A stretch of 64,000 nt of DNA from contig JAUWMR010000005.1 in NCBI GenBank assembly GCA_030613055.1, forward strand, positions 53,377 to 117,376, in the 5' to 3' direction. This stretch comes from Desulfobacteraceae bacterium. GTDB lineage: Bacteria > Desulfobacterota > DSM-4660 > Desulfatiglandales > Desulfatiglandaceae. The translations under genes were made by a program, and so were the position numbers. The notes under the pieces are model-generated. The model ran no database searches and was not told the DNA's origin. It saw only the letters and a program-made list of their open reading frames with translations. Of the stretch, positions 8,506 to 15,993 are shown one piece after another (the stretch's first letter is position 1; each line of letters begins with the position of its first letter).

Positions 8506-9333
8506 ATGGGGGGACTTGTTTGGGTGGCTTCCTATCCCAAATCGGGAAACACCTGGACCCGCACTTTCCTGCATAACCTTCTGCGGGGAGATGTGGAGCT
8601 CAACAAAATGAACCTGCTGACGACATGGGACAGCCGTCAGATATGGTACCGGCCGCTGCTTGACCGTCCACTGAAGGACTGTACCAAGCAAGAAGTTGCC
8701 AAGGTCCGGTTGCGGGCCAATGAGATGATCGCGGAGCAGACAGACGACCTGGTTTTCGTCAAGACCCACAACGCCATGGTGACGGACCTCGGTACGCCGA
8801 TGGTCAACCCCGGGGTGACCGCGGGTGCTGTCTATATCGTGAGGAATCCGCTGGATGTGGCGGTCTCTTACAGCCATCACCTTGATGCGTCCATCGATAA
8901 GACCATCGAACTTATGAATATGGAAGGAATGCAGGTCGGGAACAGGGAGGAAATGGCATACGAAGTTCACGGCGCGTGGTGGGAAAACGTCTATTCCTGG
9001 ACCCACAAGCCCAATCCCGCCCTTTTCGTAATGCGCTACGAGGACATGCTGGAAAATCCTCAGAAAATCTTCGGTGACCTGGCCCGGTTCCTGATGATCA
9101 ATGTGACCGGCGAGCAGGTTGAAGCCGCCATCGAGGCATCGTCATTTGAGAGGCTGAAATCCCAGGAACTGGAAAAGGGCTTTGTGGAAAAACCGAGGGA
9201 GGAGATGAGCTTTTTCCGTGAAGGGCGGGCAAACCAGTGGCAGAAGGTCCTGAGCAAATCGCAGGTTGATGACGTCATCAAGGCCAACCGTATCCAGATG
9301 GCCAGGTTCCACTACCTCCCGTATGGACGTTAG
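8506..9333 (+). CDS. PAPS-dependent sulfotransferase domain protein
   Basis: 275 residues. The 5'-phosphosulfate loop is at the N-terminus (ASYPKSGNTWTRTFL), the 3'-phosphate motif is VRNPLDVAVSYSHHL, and the C-terminal FFREGRANQWQKVL matches the family's conserved end. The reaction transfers sulfate from PAPS to a hydroxyl or amine acceptor, which cannot be deduced. ATG 8506 is chosen because AAAGGAGG lies 5 nt upstream and the PAPS loop follows directly; an upstream in-frame ATG at 8437 has no ribosome site. The gene is visibly richer in GC and in G/C-ending codons than its neighbours and stands alone between unrelated genes, which suggests horizontal acquisition (inference). Confidence 0.87.
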   Translation: MGGLVWVASYPKSGNTWTRTFLHNLLRGDVELNKMNLLTTWDSRQIWYRPLLDRPLKDCTKQEVAKVRLRANEMIAEQTDDLVFVKTHNAMVTDLGTPMVNPGVTAGAVYIVRNPLDVAVSYSHHLDASIDKTIELMNMEGMQVGNREEMAYEVHGAWWENVYSWTHKPNPALFVMRYEDMLENPQKIFGDLARFLMINVTGEQVEAAIEASSFERLKSQELEKGFVEKPREEMSFFREGRANQWQKVLSKSQVDDVIKANRIQMARFHYLPYGR

Positions 9334-9394
9334 CGGTTAAACGCCGGTTTTTTGACTGGTCTTCGGGGATATGCCCGCGATGGGGGTATTAAGA

Positions 9395-10366
9395 TTAAAA
9401 AGAAATCCCTATTTGCACGAATGGCCCATGAAAAAACTGGTCTGCGTTGTTGGTTCCAAAGCTGTTACCCAAAAAGAAACTCGGGTTGGTCTGTGTGTAA
9501 TTAATGTCTTTCCAGTGTTCGCAACGGTACCCGAGGACCACCGAGATATCTCCACCGGATGTCATCTTTCCGATGAAGGCCAGACCCAGTTCCCCTTCCG
9601 TGGAGTAAAAGGTGCGGGAGTCACTGTATAAGGCCTGGTCATAATAATTTGTACCTTCAATCCATTCATCCGTCACGCTCTCCGTTTTACCGAAAAGAAC
9701 AGCACCGCCTGCCGCACCCACCAAGTGCAGGCCGCTGTTAAAAATGGGCAGCTTGAAATTAAGGCCCAGCCGGGGACCGACGCCCCAGGTGTCCACGTTT
9801 CTTCTCTCATTAAAGACATAGGCAAAATACTGAAAGGCCGTGTTGACCTCCTGATTGAAATCCGCATAACGCACGCCCGCGGAAAGGCGTATATCCGACC
9901 CGCCTAACTTGAAGGTGTGTCCGGCCTCAAAATCAATCACCTGGTAAGAGGTCTCCACTTCGGCTGTAGCAGCATTCCAATAATAGCGGTAATTTTTGGA
10001 AAGGAGGTTTAGGGGCCACGGGCTTCCGGTGTAATATGATAACAGGTATGAGTCTTCACCTTTTGATTTGAGGCCGCTGTAGCTTGCAAAGATATCAAAG
10101 GTTTCGGTGAATTGTATGCCGAGCCCGGCCTTGCCGGTCCAGGTATAATCCGGCTCAATTTCGAGGGTACCGGCGCTGTTTCCGTTCCAATCCATTAATT
10201 CCGCATAAGTCTGCGCCTCTCTGTTCATAAAGAGATACCGCCCCTCCACTACCAGTTTAAACCGCTTGGAAAATTTCTCATTCGCAAAGACAAAGGTGGG
10301 TTTGGCGACAGCTAACGCTATTATGATCAACGAGGTAATACCGAATCGCTTTATTAATGAAGCCAT
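9395..10366 (-). CDS. Outer-membrane beta-barrel protein (Legionella MOMP-like)
   Basis: 323 residues. Signal peptide at the N-terminus (hydrophobic IIIALAVAKPTFVFA), then alternating aromatic/hydrophobic strands through the whole length, ending in GPFVQIGISF with the terminal Phe typical of BAM-assembled barrels. The spacing of YNRE/DY-rich loops and phrases such as DFEAGHTFKLGGSDIRLSAGVRYADF resemble the Lpg1974/MOMP-like group common in anaerobic proteobacteria. It is probably a porin or structural barrel in the outer membrane. It is convergent with the sulfotransferase gene. AAGGAAGG lies ~8 nt before the start. Substrate specificity is unknown. Confidence 0.75.
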   Translation of the reverse strand: MASLIKRFGITSLIIIALAVAKPTFVFANEKFSKRFKLVVEGRYLFMNREAQTYAELMDWNGNSAGTLEIEPDYTWTGKAGLGIQFTETFDIFASYSGLKSKGEDSYLLSYYTGSPWPLNLLSKNYRYYWNAATAEVETSYQVIDFEAGHTFKLGGSDIRLSAGVRYADFNQEVNTAFQYFAYVFNERRNVDTWGVGPRLGLNFKLPIFNSGLHLVGAAGGAVLFGKTESVTDEWIEGTNYYDQALYSDSRTFYSTEGELGLAFIGKMTSGGDISVVLGYRCEHWKDINYTQTNPSFFLGNSFGTNNADQFFHGPFVQIGISF

Positions 10367-10449
10367 ATCAATATCCTTCCTTGATTAGTTAATAAAAACA
10401 GCCTTAATAAAAAAAATATAATAAGCAAATTTATATGTCAAGTTTTACA

Positions 10450-10595
10450 GTCTCGCAAAAAGTCTCCATGGCCTTCACTCCCGCGAAGGCGGGAGTCCAG
10501 AACTGGTTGATTTTACTGGATTCCCGCCGTAGTTTATCCCGCACTTGATGCGGGGCGGGAATGACGAAAACGGGTCCTTTCTGACTTTTTACGAG
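10450..10595. repeat. MITE-like repeat family B, copy 1
   Basis: Bounded by TCTCGCAAAAAGTC and GACTTTTTACGAG (imperfect inverted ends, ending near TCATCAAG). The interior holds GC-rich palindromes (CCCGCGAAGGCGGG and related). Nearly the same sequence is found at 17057-17215. Short open frames crossing it are spurious. Confidence 0.8.
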
Positions 10596-10610
10596 TTCAT
10601 CAAGTTTTAT

Positions 10611-10776
10611 GGTCTCGCAAAAAATCGCAATTAACGAATTTGTCATTTCGATTCCGCCAGTGGCGGGAGAGAAATCTTATATTTTCAATTGGTTGCAAGT
10701 TAAAGATTTCTCGCTTCGCCCCGCCTGCCGTCCGGCGGGCAGGTCGAAATGACAAGGGGGCAAGACTTTTTACGAG
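10611..10776. repeat. MITE-like repeat family B, copy 2 (in tandem with copy 1)
   Basis: Same ends (GGTCTCGCAAAAAATC and GACTTTTTACGAG) but a different core that contains TGTCATTTCGA and its inverse TCGAAATGACA. It sits 15 bp after copy 1 in the gap between the barrel gene and the radical SAM gene. Confidence 0.75.
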
Positions 10777-10791
10777 TGCATTACGTTTTTA

Positions 10792-12096
10792 TTATTTTAA
10801 AACGTCCTTTCTTTCCACAGGCTGGTTGAAATAGCCAAGCTCGACATCTGGAAACTCCTGTCTCAGCATATCCACCATTTGCTTTATCCCAATGGCCTCT
10901 GATTTTGGCGCGGGCATTTTTTTCATGTAAAGCTGTGGGTCGATATCCAGGTTTTTCAGGTGAATAAAATTGACCCCTGTTTTTTCAATCAGGTCGCTCA
11001 ACGCCTCAACCTCCTCCTCCTGATCAGTGACCCCCGGAAAAACGAGATAGTTTATCATGGTATACAGCCCCATTTCCCTTGACAGAGAAATGGAGTCTAT
11101 CACATCGGTGAGATCATAGTTTTTTGGCCGGTAATAGGCTTTGTAAAACTCGGGCCGGGCACTATTCAGGCTGATCCTGATGGAGTCCAAACCACTATCT
11201 GCTATCTCTCGAATCCGTTCGGGCCAGCTCCCGTTGGTGTTGAGATTAATGGTCCCTTTTCCCGTCTGCTTCCTGATCTCCCTGATACTGTCGGCAACGA
11301 GCATATAGTCCGTCAGAGGTTCCCCTTCACAGCCCTGCCCGAAACTTACAATAGGCTCCAGGGCATATTCCAGGTGTCTGACGGCCAGAGCGACAATCTC
11401 CGTTTTTGAAGGGGTGAAAGAAATCCTTTCATGGGAGGCCTCGCAGAAAAGATCGAGTTGAAGGGAAAGGCATCCAAGACAGGCAGCATTACAGGTTTGG
11501 CTAACAGGCAGCGGGGCTTCCCACCTTTTCAAAAACAGGTTCTTGGCTGCAAAACAATGGTTATCAGTTGCGCAATGGATGAGATGCTCTACAAGAGGAC
11601 CGGCCTTATACTCTCCCTGATATTTCCGGATCGCGGGAATGAGTTCCCTGTCATCGTAGTTATTAGGGTCCCATTTGTGGTTGTATTCGATCCTGAACCC
11701 GGCAGCCAAATACCCCTCATCCCTGAAGCCCACTGCCGTGTAAGCCCACATGGGCAGGATATAGGATTTCGGGCCATAATCCACGGCCGGAAGGTGGCTT
11801 CGTACCAGTCCCGGTTCTAAGAATGCAGCCACAGCAAAGCATTTGGTCACAATCCCTTCAACCTCGATTTCAGCTACGGTTTTCGATTCGCCGGTTGACG
11901 GGTCTAAACCGATAGGTGGACAATCAGGGATATAGAAGAGCTTGCTGAATTCCGGCATGGGAATGAGGTCTTCATCTGTAATAACAGCGGGAGAAGACCC
12001 GGAAAAACCTGCCATCCGCAAATAGGGATGATCGTAGATTTGACCATCCTTATCCGCATAGAGCATATATGGGAGATTTATATAATCAGAATGCAT
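10792..12096 (-). CDS. Radical SAM protein of unknown substrate
   Basis: 434 residues. An N-terminal ~200-residue region without recognisable motifs precedes the radical SAM core, whose cluster motif is CNAACLGC (CxxxCxxC, about residue 208). Further core features are FGQGCEGEPL, corresponding to the GGEP region, and TINLNTNGSWPERIREIADSGLDSIRISLNS. The enzyme should cleave S-adenosylmethionine with a 4Fe-4S cluster to start a radical reaction. I see no extra C-terminal Cys cluster (SPASM). No convincing ribosome site precedes the start. It is divergent from the histidine kinase gene across 134 bp. The product is unknown; MiaB/MoaA-type functions are not supported. Confidence 0.8.
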   Translation of the reverse strand: MHSDYINLPYMLYADKDGQIYDHPYLRMAGFSGSSPAVITDEDLIPMPEFSKLFYIPDCPPIGLDPSTGESKTVAEIEVEGIVTKCFAVAAFLEPGLVRSHLPAVDYGPKSYILPMWAYTAVGFRDEGYLAAGFRIEYNHKWDPNNYDDRELIPAIRKYQGEYKAGPLVEHLIHCATDNHCFAAKNLFLKRWEAPLPVSQTCNAACLGCLSLQLDLFCEASHERISFTPSKTEIVALAVRHLEYALEPIVSFGQGCEGEPLTDYMLVADSIREIRKQTGKGTINLNTNGSWPERIREIADSGLDSIRISLNSARPEFYKAYYRPKNYDLTDVIDSISLSREMGLYTMINYLVFPGVTDQEEEVEALSDLIEKTGVNFIHLKNLDIDPQLYMKKMPAPKSEAIGIKQMVDMLRQEFPDVELGYFNQPVERKDVLK

Positions 12097-12230
12097 AATA
12101 ATAATTGAATTTCATTGACATTAGCTATAAGGAATTAAATTGGCAAACAAAAAAAGCTGTAGTAGTTTCACTGGAGATATATGCTTGACAGGAGTGAAAT
12201 GATTAAATTATTAGACAGACTGTATTTAAT

Positions 12231-13655
12231 ATGGAACCAACTCACCAAATAGCGCGATCAGAAGGAAGGCAATTCCGATTAGTTAAATTTTTTGCCTACG
12301 CGAGCTTCTTAGTGCTTCTCATATTTAGTTTTCCGTTCTCAGTTGTTATCTCCCAGAACGCGAAAGACACCCTGATGAGAAATTATGAGAACTATGCCCT
12401 TCTGTTAGGCGAAAACCTGAACCATCAGGTCTACCACGGTTTTGTAGTACCGATCACCGAGCAGTTCGGTGGAATAAAGCTAAGAGACCCGTATCAATAT
12501 AATAGAATGGATCGAATCGTAAGAAACACGATTCACAGTTTTAAGATAGACCTGGTCAACATCCATGCTATCGGCCAGGGGGTCATCGCCTACAGCACCG
12601 ATCCCACGCTTCTGGGAAAAAAGGCGACTGCAACCGCGGGATATACAAGGGCGACAAAGGGCGAACATTCTTCAAGATTAGTCTCTGGAAAAGATGACCT
12701 CTGGGGGTTTGGAGAAAAAATACGTGGAGAGAAGAAGCTCAGGACCTATATACCTTTCAGATGGCAAGATCCTCTTACAGGTGCCCAGGGTAAGGTGGGA
12801 GGCGTATTTGAACTGATCCAGGATCTGACCCAGGAATACCAGTCCATCACCAGATTTCAGTATCTGGTGTTTGCCCTTTCCATCCTCATCATGGGGTTGA
12901 TATTCGTCGCCCTTCTTGTGATTGTCCACAAGGCTGAAAGCATCATAGAGGAAAGGGCAAGAGAACAAATGGAACTTGAATCTCAATTGAACCACGCGGA
13001 ACGCTTAGCAGCCTTAGGTCAAATGGTTGCGGGCGTTTCCCATGAGATCAGAAATCCCTTGGGGATCATTCGAAGCACGGCAGAGCTTTTAGGCGGGATG
13101 CATGATTCCGATGAGGCACACAACAGGCTTTCCGCCGTGATTATTGAGGAATCAAGCCGGCTTGATAACATTGTCACGGAATTTTTAGATTTTGCCCGTC
13201 CTTTAAAGCCCAATTTTCAAGATTGTCAGTTAGAAGAAATCATCCATAAAAACCTTCTTTTCTTGCAGCCAGAGCTGGAAAAGGAGAATATTTCGGTGCA
13301 CGATAATTTAAACGGAAAAAAATTTAAAATTAAGGCGGACCCTCAGCTGCTGTACAGGGCTTTTCTAAACATCTTTCTCAATGCCATTCAATCCGGGTTA
13401 AATGGCGGTGCACTGACAGTCAGTATTTCGTATGAAAGGGGCCATTACGTCGTAAGCATTGAAGATACAGGAGGCGGCATCAGCGAGGAAAACCTGAGCA
13501 AGATCTTTAACCCCTTTTTCAGCAGCAAAGAAAAGGGGAGCGGCCTCGGTCTCCCCATAGTCAGAAATATTATCGAAGGGCACAGGGGAACCATATGGAT
13601 AGAGAGCAAGGAAGGTTCAGGAACAAAGGTTTTTGTTAAACTGCCCAGGGGATAG
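12231..13655 (+). CDS. Membrane sensor histidine kinase of an NtrC-type pair
   Basis: 474 residues. Two membrane segments (about residues 20-42 and 207-230) flank a ~160-residue periplasmic sensor region, probably a Cache/PAS-like fold. Then come a dimerisation/phosphoacceptor helix with SHEIRNPLG (His ~271) and a HATPase domain with N-box NIFLNAIQS, G1 DTGGGIS, F-box NPFFSSKEKGSGLGL and G2. The layout matches the ZraS/AtoS group that pairs with sigma54 activators. The response-regulator gene starts 43 nt downstream, so they form one operon. The signal sensed is unknown. No clear ribosome site is seen before ATG 12231. Confidence 0.9.
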   Translation: MEPTHQIARSEGRQFRLVKFFAYASFLVLLIFSFPFSVVISQNAKDTLMRNYENYALLLGENLNHQVYHGFVVPITEQFGGIKLRDPYQYNRMDRIVRNTIHSFKIDLVNIHAIGQGVIAYSTDPTLLGKKATATAGYTRATKGEHSSRLVSGKDDLWGFGEKIRGEKKLRTYIPFRWQDPLTGAQGKVGGVFELIQDLTQEYQSITRFQYLVFALSILIMGLIFVALLVIVHKAESIIEERAREQMELESQLNHAERLAALGQMVAGVSHEIRNPLGIIRSTAELLGGMHDSDEAHNRLSAVIIEESSRLDNIVTEFLDFARPLKPNFQDCQLEEIIHKNLLFLQPELEKENISVHDNLNGKKFKIKADPQLLYRAFLNIFLNAIQSGLNGGALTVSISYERGHYVVSIEDTGGGISEENLSKIFNPFFSSKEKGSGLGLPIVRNIIEGHRGTIWIESKEGSGTKVFVKLPRG

Positions 13656-13698
13656 GAGACAATGAATTAGGAAGTCGGAAGTAGGGGAAAGATAGAAT

Positions 13699-15063
13699 AT
13701 GGAAACGATCCTGATTGTAGATGATGAAAAAAATTACCTGGTTGTGCTTGAGGCCCTGCTTGGGCCGGAAGGATATGAGATTATCACTGCCGATAATGCG
13801 CGTAATGCCCTCCGCCTTGCACGTGAATCGGATGTGGACCTTATCATCACAGACATGAAGATGCCGGGTATGAACGGTATGGAACTTTTGGAAGAATGCC
13901 AAAAAATAAAGCCAGAGCTTCCGGTCATCATGATGACAGCCTTTGGCACGATTGAAATGGCCGTGGAGGCCATGAAAAATAATGCCTATGATTACATCAC
14001 CAAGCCCTTCCAGAACGAACAACTCAAGCTGACGGTCAAAAAGGCGCTTGAGAACTATCGCCTGATCAAAGAAAACAGGTTCCTGAGCGAGGCCCTTTCG
14101 GATCGTTTTAAATTCGGCAATATTATTGGCAAGAGCAAGCCTATGCTCAAGGTCTACGATCTGATCAGAAAAGTTGCTCAATCAAAGGCATCTGTGCTGA
14201 TCACCGGTCCTTCAGGCACAGGTAAAGAACTTATTGCCAAGGCCATCCATTACAACAGCCCGCGGAAGGATCGCCAGTTTGTGTCCATAAATTGCGGCGC
14301 ATTGACAGAGACCCTGCTGGAAAGCGAGCTGTTTGGTCATGAAAAGGGTGCGTTTACAGGGGCCGTGGCCATGAAGAAGGGGCGTTTTGAACTTGCGGAT
14401 AACGGTACGCTTTTCCTGGATGAAGTGGGGGACATGCCGCTCTCCCTTCAGATTAAGCTTCTCAGAGTATTGCAAGAAATGGAATTCGAGCGGGTGGGCG
14501 GGACCAAGACGATAAAGGTGGATGTCCGTATTCTTTCCGCCTCCAATAGGAATATCAAGGAAGATATCGCCAAAGATGTGTTTCGTGAAGACCTTTTTTA
14601 CCGGCTCAATGTCATGGACATTGAGGTGCCGCCCCTAAATGAGCGGGTTGACGATATTCCTTTACTTGTTAAACATTTCATTGAAAAGTACAGCGATGGC
14701 AAGGACAAAGACAATATCGAGTTAGCGCCTGAAGCGTGGAAGGCCCTTTATAGTTATTCATGGCCTGGCAACGTGAGGGAACTGGAAAACGTCATTGAAA
14801 GGGCTATTGTACTCAATTCAGGGGAAAAAATCACACTTGATGATTTGCCTGAAGAACTGACAGGTGAAAAAGCTGAATTGGACGTGGATGGGTTTATCCC
14901 GCTAAATATTTCTCTGCCTAAAGCACTGGAGCAGATTGAGGAAAAACTGATTAGAAGGGCGCTGGCTCAATGCAACAATGTCCAGTCACATGCTGCAAAT
15001 ATGTTGGGAATCAAAAAAAACCTGATCCAACACAAAATGAAAAAATATGACATTGTGGCCTAA
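13699..15063 (+). CDS. NtrC-family sigma54-dependent response regulator
   Basis: 454 residues in three domains. The receiver domain has D8/D9 in the acidic pocket, phosphoacceptor Asp52 in ITDMKMPG, and a conserved Lys in YITKPF. The AAA+ domain has Walker A GPSGTGKE (about residues 169-176), the sigma54-contacting loop GAFTGA (217-222), Walker B GTLFLDEVG and the arginine-finger region. The C-terminal Fis-type helix-turn-helix ends in MLGIKKNLIQHKMKKY. It is therefore a full enhancer-binding protein activated by the upstream kinase. Its stop codon is 2 bp from the first of several GTACAA-type palindromes that precede two sigma54 promoters, so it is the obvious candidate activator of the small RNA cassettes downstream (inference). 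Confidence 0.95.
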   Translation: METILIVDDEKNYLVVLEALLGPEGYEIITADNARNALRLARESDVDLIITDMKMPGMNGMELLEECQKIKPELPVIMMTAFGTIEMAVEAMKNNAYDYITKPFQNEQLKLTVKKALENYRLIKENRFLSEALSDRFKFGNIIGKSKPMLKVYDLIRKVAQSKASVLITGPSGTGKELIAKAIHYNSPRKDRQFVSINCGALTETLLESELFGHEKGAFTGAVAMKKGRFELADNGTLFLDEVGDMPLSLQIKLLRVLQEMEFERVGGTKTIKVDVRILSASNRNIKEDIAKDVFREDLFYRLNVMDIEVPPLNERVDDIPLLVKHFIEKYSDGKDKDNIELAPEAWKALYSYSWPGNVRELENVIERAIVLNSGEKITLDDLPEELTGEKAELDVDGFIPLNISLPKALEQIEEKLIRRALAQCNNVQSHAANMLGIKKNLIQHKMKKYDIVA

Positions 15064-15065
15064 AA

Positions 15066-15219
15066 GTACAATATTTTGTATCTGCAATTTGTTAATAATT
15101 TAAACAGGTTATGCAATACGGCCTCAACCTGGCGATTTCCCGGTACAATATTTTGTACCTGCAATTTGTTAATAATTTAAACAGGTTATGCAATGCGGCC
15201 TCAACTTGGCGATTTCCCG
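15066..15219 (+). repeat. Two tandem 77-bp direct repeats, each starting with a GTACAA palindrome
   Basis: Units 15066-15142 and 15143-15219 differ at only 3 positions. Each begins with GTACAATATTTTGTAC (the first ends in T). A third palindrome begins exactly where a third unit would start (15220), but the sequence after it is different. Confidence 0.92.
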
Positions 15220-15235
15220 GTACAATATTTTGTAC
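15066..15235 (+). promoter_or_regulatory. Array of three enhancer-like palindromes, 77 bp apart
   Basis: GTACAATATTTTGTA(C/T) at 15066, 15143 and 15220, with arms GTACAA/TTGTAC around TATT. The third lies ~116 bp upstream of the -24 element at 15335, a normal distance for sigma54 upstream activator sites. The adjacent gene encodes an NtrC-type DNA-binding activator. Binding is inferred from position and symmetry. Confidence 0.7.
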
Positions 15236-15334
15236 TTTTGTGAATATCCCGCAACAGACAAAAAAAGCCATGCAATTTAAAAAATCGACTATAAACAATT
15301 GGTTATATGATATTTCCAAAAAAATGCCCTCTTT

Positions 15335-15350
15335 TGGCAAGCATATTGCA
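15335..15350 (+). promoter_or_regulatory. Sigma54 (-24/-12) promoter, cassette 1
   Basis: TGGCAAGCATATTGCA fits the consensus TGGCAC-N5-TTGCW at all key bases: GG and GC are separated by exactly 10 bp, and the only deviation is C to A at position 6. The predicted start of transcription, 12 nt after the -12 C, is A at ~15361. Confidence 0.82.
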
Positions 15351-15360
15351 TTATCTATAA

Positions 15361-15424
15361 AGTAACAAAAAAATTACTCTTTCCTCCTAACAAAATAACC
15401 GCCAAGCAGGCGGTTGTTTTTTTT
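15361..15424 (+). ncRNA. Predicted sigma54-dependent small RNA, copy 1 (~64 nt)
   Basis: The predicted transcript begins AGUAAC, forms a 5' hairpin (AGUAA / UUACU around an A-rich loop), leaves CUUUCCUCCUAACAAAAU unpaired and ends in an intrinsic terminator hairpin with eight U. The unpaired stretch contains CCUCCU, a perfect anti-Shine-Dalgarno sequence, typical of sRNAs that block ribosome binding. It holds no open reading frame. A second copy at 15924 is nearly invariant within the RNA while its upstream flank has diverged more, which argues that the RNA itself is under selection. Evidence is promoter, terminator and duplication only; no expression data. Confidence 0.68.
15397..15424 (+). 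terminator. Intrinsic terminator, cassette 1
   Basis: AACCGCC, loop AAGCA, GGCGGTT, one G, then eight T. A 7-bp GC-rich stem. Confidence 0.9.
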
Positions 15425-15427
15425 ATG

Positions 15428-15535
15428 CTACCAATAATCCCGCCGCCTCAACTCCATGGTATCTATGAAACAGTCCTTTTTCCCCTTCCAATACGGACAG
15501 GATAGCGTTGCGGCTGGAGAGTTTTCCAACGCCAT
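15428..15535 (-). CDS. Possible 35-aa peptide or remnant of an era-like 3' end
   Basis: A short minus-strand frame (ATG at 15535) ends in ...IDTMELRRRDYW. Era, convergent with cassette 2, ends in ...RDTRALRRLGY. Both lie directly after the terminator of their cassette, and the two DNA stretches share short blocks (TACC, GGTATCT). So the duplicated unit may include a decayed era tail, or this may be a real two-Cys peptide. No Shine-Dalgarno sequence lies at good distance. Low confidence. Confidence 0.25.
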   Translation of the reverse strand: MALENSPAATLSCPYWKGKKDCFIDTMELRRRDYW

Positions 15536-15783
15536 GTCGGGTCGGCGTTGATCCCCCTGTTATTATATCTGAACAAAACAGTAAAAAGATCTAACAAATA
15601 ATTTTATTGTAATAACAGTAAATTTGCCCCACAACCTTTAGAAAATTTACGATTCTGTTAAAAAAATTTAACAATACTTGCGTTGATATTTGGGAAGGCA
15701 ATTTCTGCTGAAAAATAATATGTCGGGAATTTCAATAAGATAGAGCATCATACGTTATGCAGACTTAACCGCTTGTTTTCCCG

Positions 15784-15799
15784 GTACAATATTTTGTAC
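15784..15799 (+). promoter_or_regulatory. Fourth GTACAA palindrome, cassette 2
   Basis: GTACAATATTTTGTAC, identical to the site at 15220 and 115 bp upstream of the second -24 element. Only one copy is present here, against three for cassette 1, so the two promoters may differ in strength or sensitivity. Confidence 0.7.
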
Positions 15800-15897
15800 T
15801 TTTGTAAATATCCTGCAACAGACAAAAAAGCCATGCAATTTAAAAAATCAATTATAAACAATTGGTTATATGATATATCCAAAAAAATACCCTCTTT

Positions 15898-15913
15898 TGG
15901 CAAGCATATTGCA
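15898..15913 (+). promoter_or_regulatory. Sigma54 (-24/-12) promoter, cassette 2
   Basis: TGGCAAGCATATTGCA, identical to the promoter at 15335. Predicted transcription start is A at ~15924. Confidence 0.82.
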
Positions 15914-15923
15914 ATATCCATAA

Positions 15924-15984
15924 AGTAACAAAAAAATTACTCTTTCCTCCTAATAAAATAACCGCCAAGCAGGCGGTTGTTTTT
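15924..15984 (+). ncRNA. Predicted sigma54-dependent small RNA, copy 2 (~61 nt)
   Basis: Same structure as copy 1: 5' AGUAA/UUACU hairpin, exposed CUUUCCUCCUAA and a terminator hairpin. One base differs in the single-stranded part (C to U after CCUCCUAA), and the U tail is shorter. It is convergent with era, whose stop codon is ~10 bp beyond the U tail, so the hairpin may also lie in the era 3' UTR. Confidence 0.68.
15960..15984 (+). terminator. Intrinsic terminator, cassette 2
   Basis: AACCGCC, loop AAGCA, GGCGGTT, G, five T. The stem is identical to that of cassette 1. Confidence 0.88.
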
Positions 15985-15993
15985 ATTGTACCA

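Larger units (their letters stand above)
15779..15990 (+). repeat. Second copy of the small-RNA cassette (duplicate of ~15215-15425)
   Basis: About 210 bp repeat the segment 15215-15425 in the same orientation: palindrome, ~100-bp leader, sigma54 promoter, RNA and terminator. About ten changes and one indel lie upstream of the transcript; one substitution lies in the RNA before the terminator tail. Confidence 0.92.

Noticed and set aside
10431..10646. Frames inside family B repeats (also 17027-17230)
   Set aside because: Arise from the repeat sequence itself; similar peptides appear only because the repeat recurs.
12100..12230. Sigma54 promoter before the histidine kinase (TTGGCAAAC...GC)
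   Set aside because: GG to GC spacing is 12 bp rather than 10, so it does not fit.
15066..15235. Short CRISPR array
   Set aside because: Only three 16-bp palindromes with identical (not variable) 61-bp spacers: a tandem duplication, not repeat-spacer units; no cas genes.
15111..15365. 84-aa plus-strand frame over the regulatory repeats
   Set aside because: Crosses the tandem repeats and sigma54 promoter, has no ribosome site and is not matched as a conserved frame in the second cassette.
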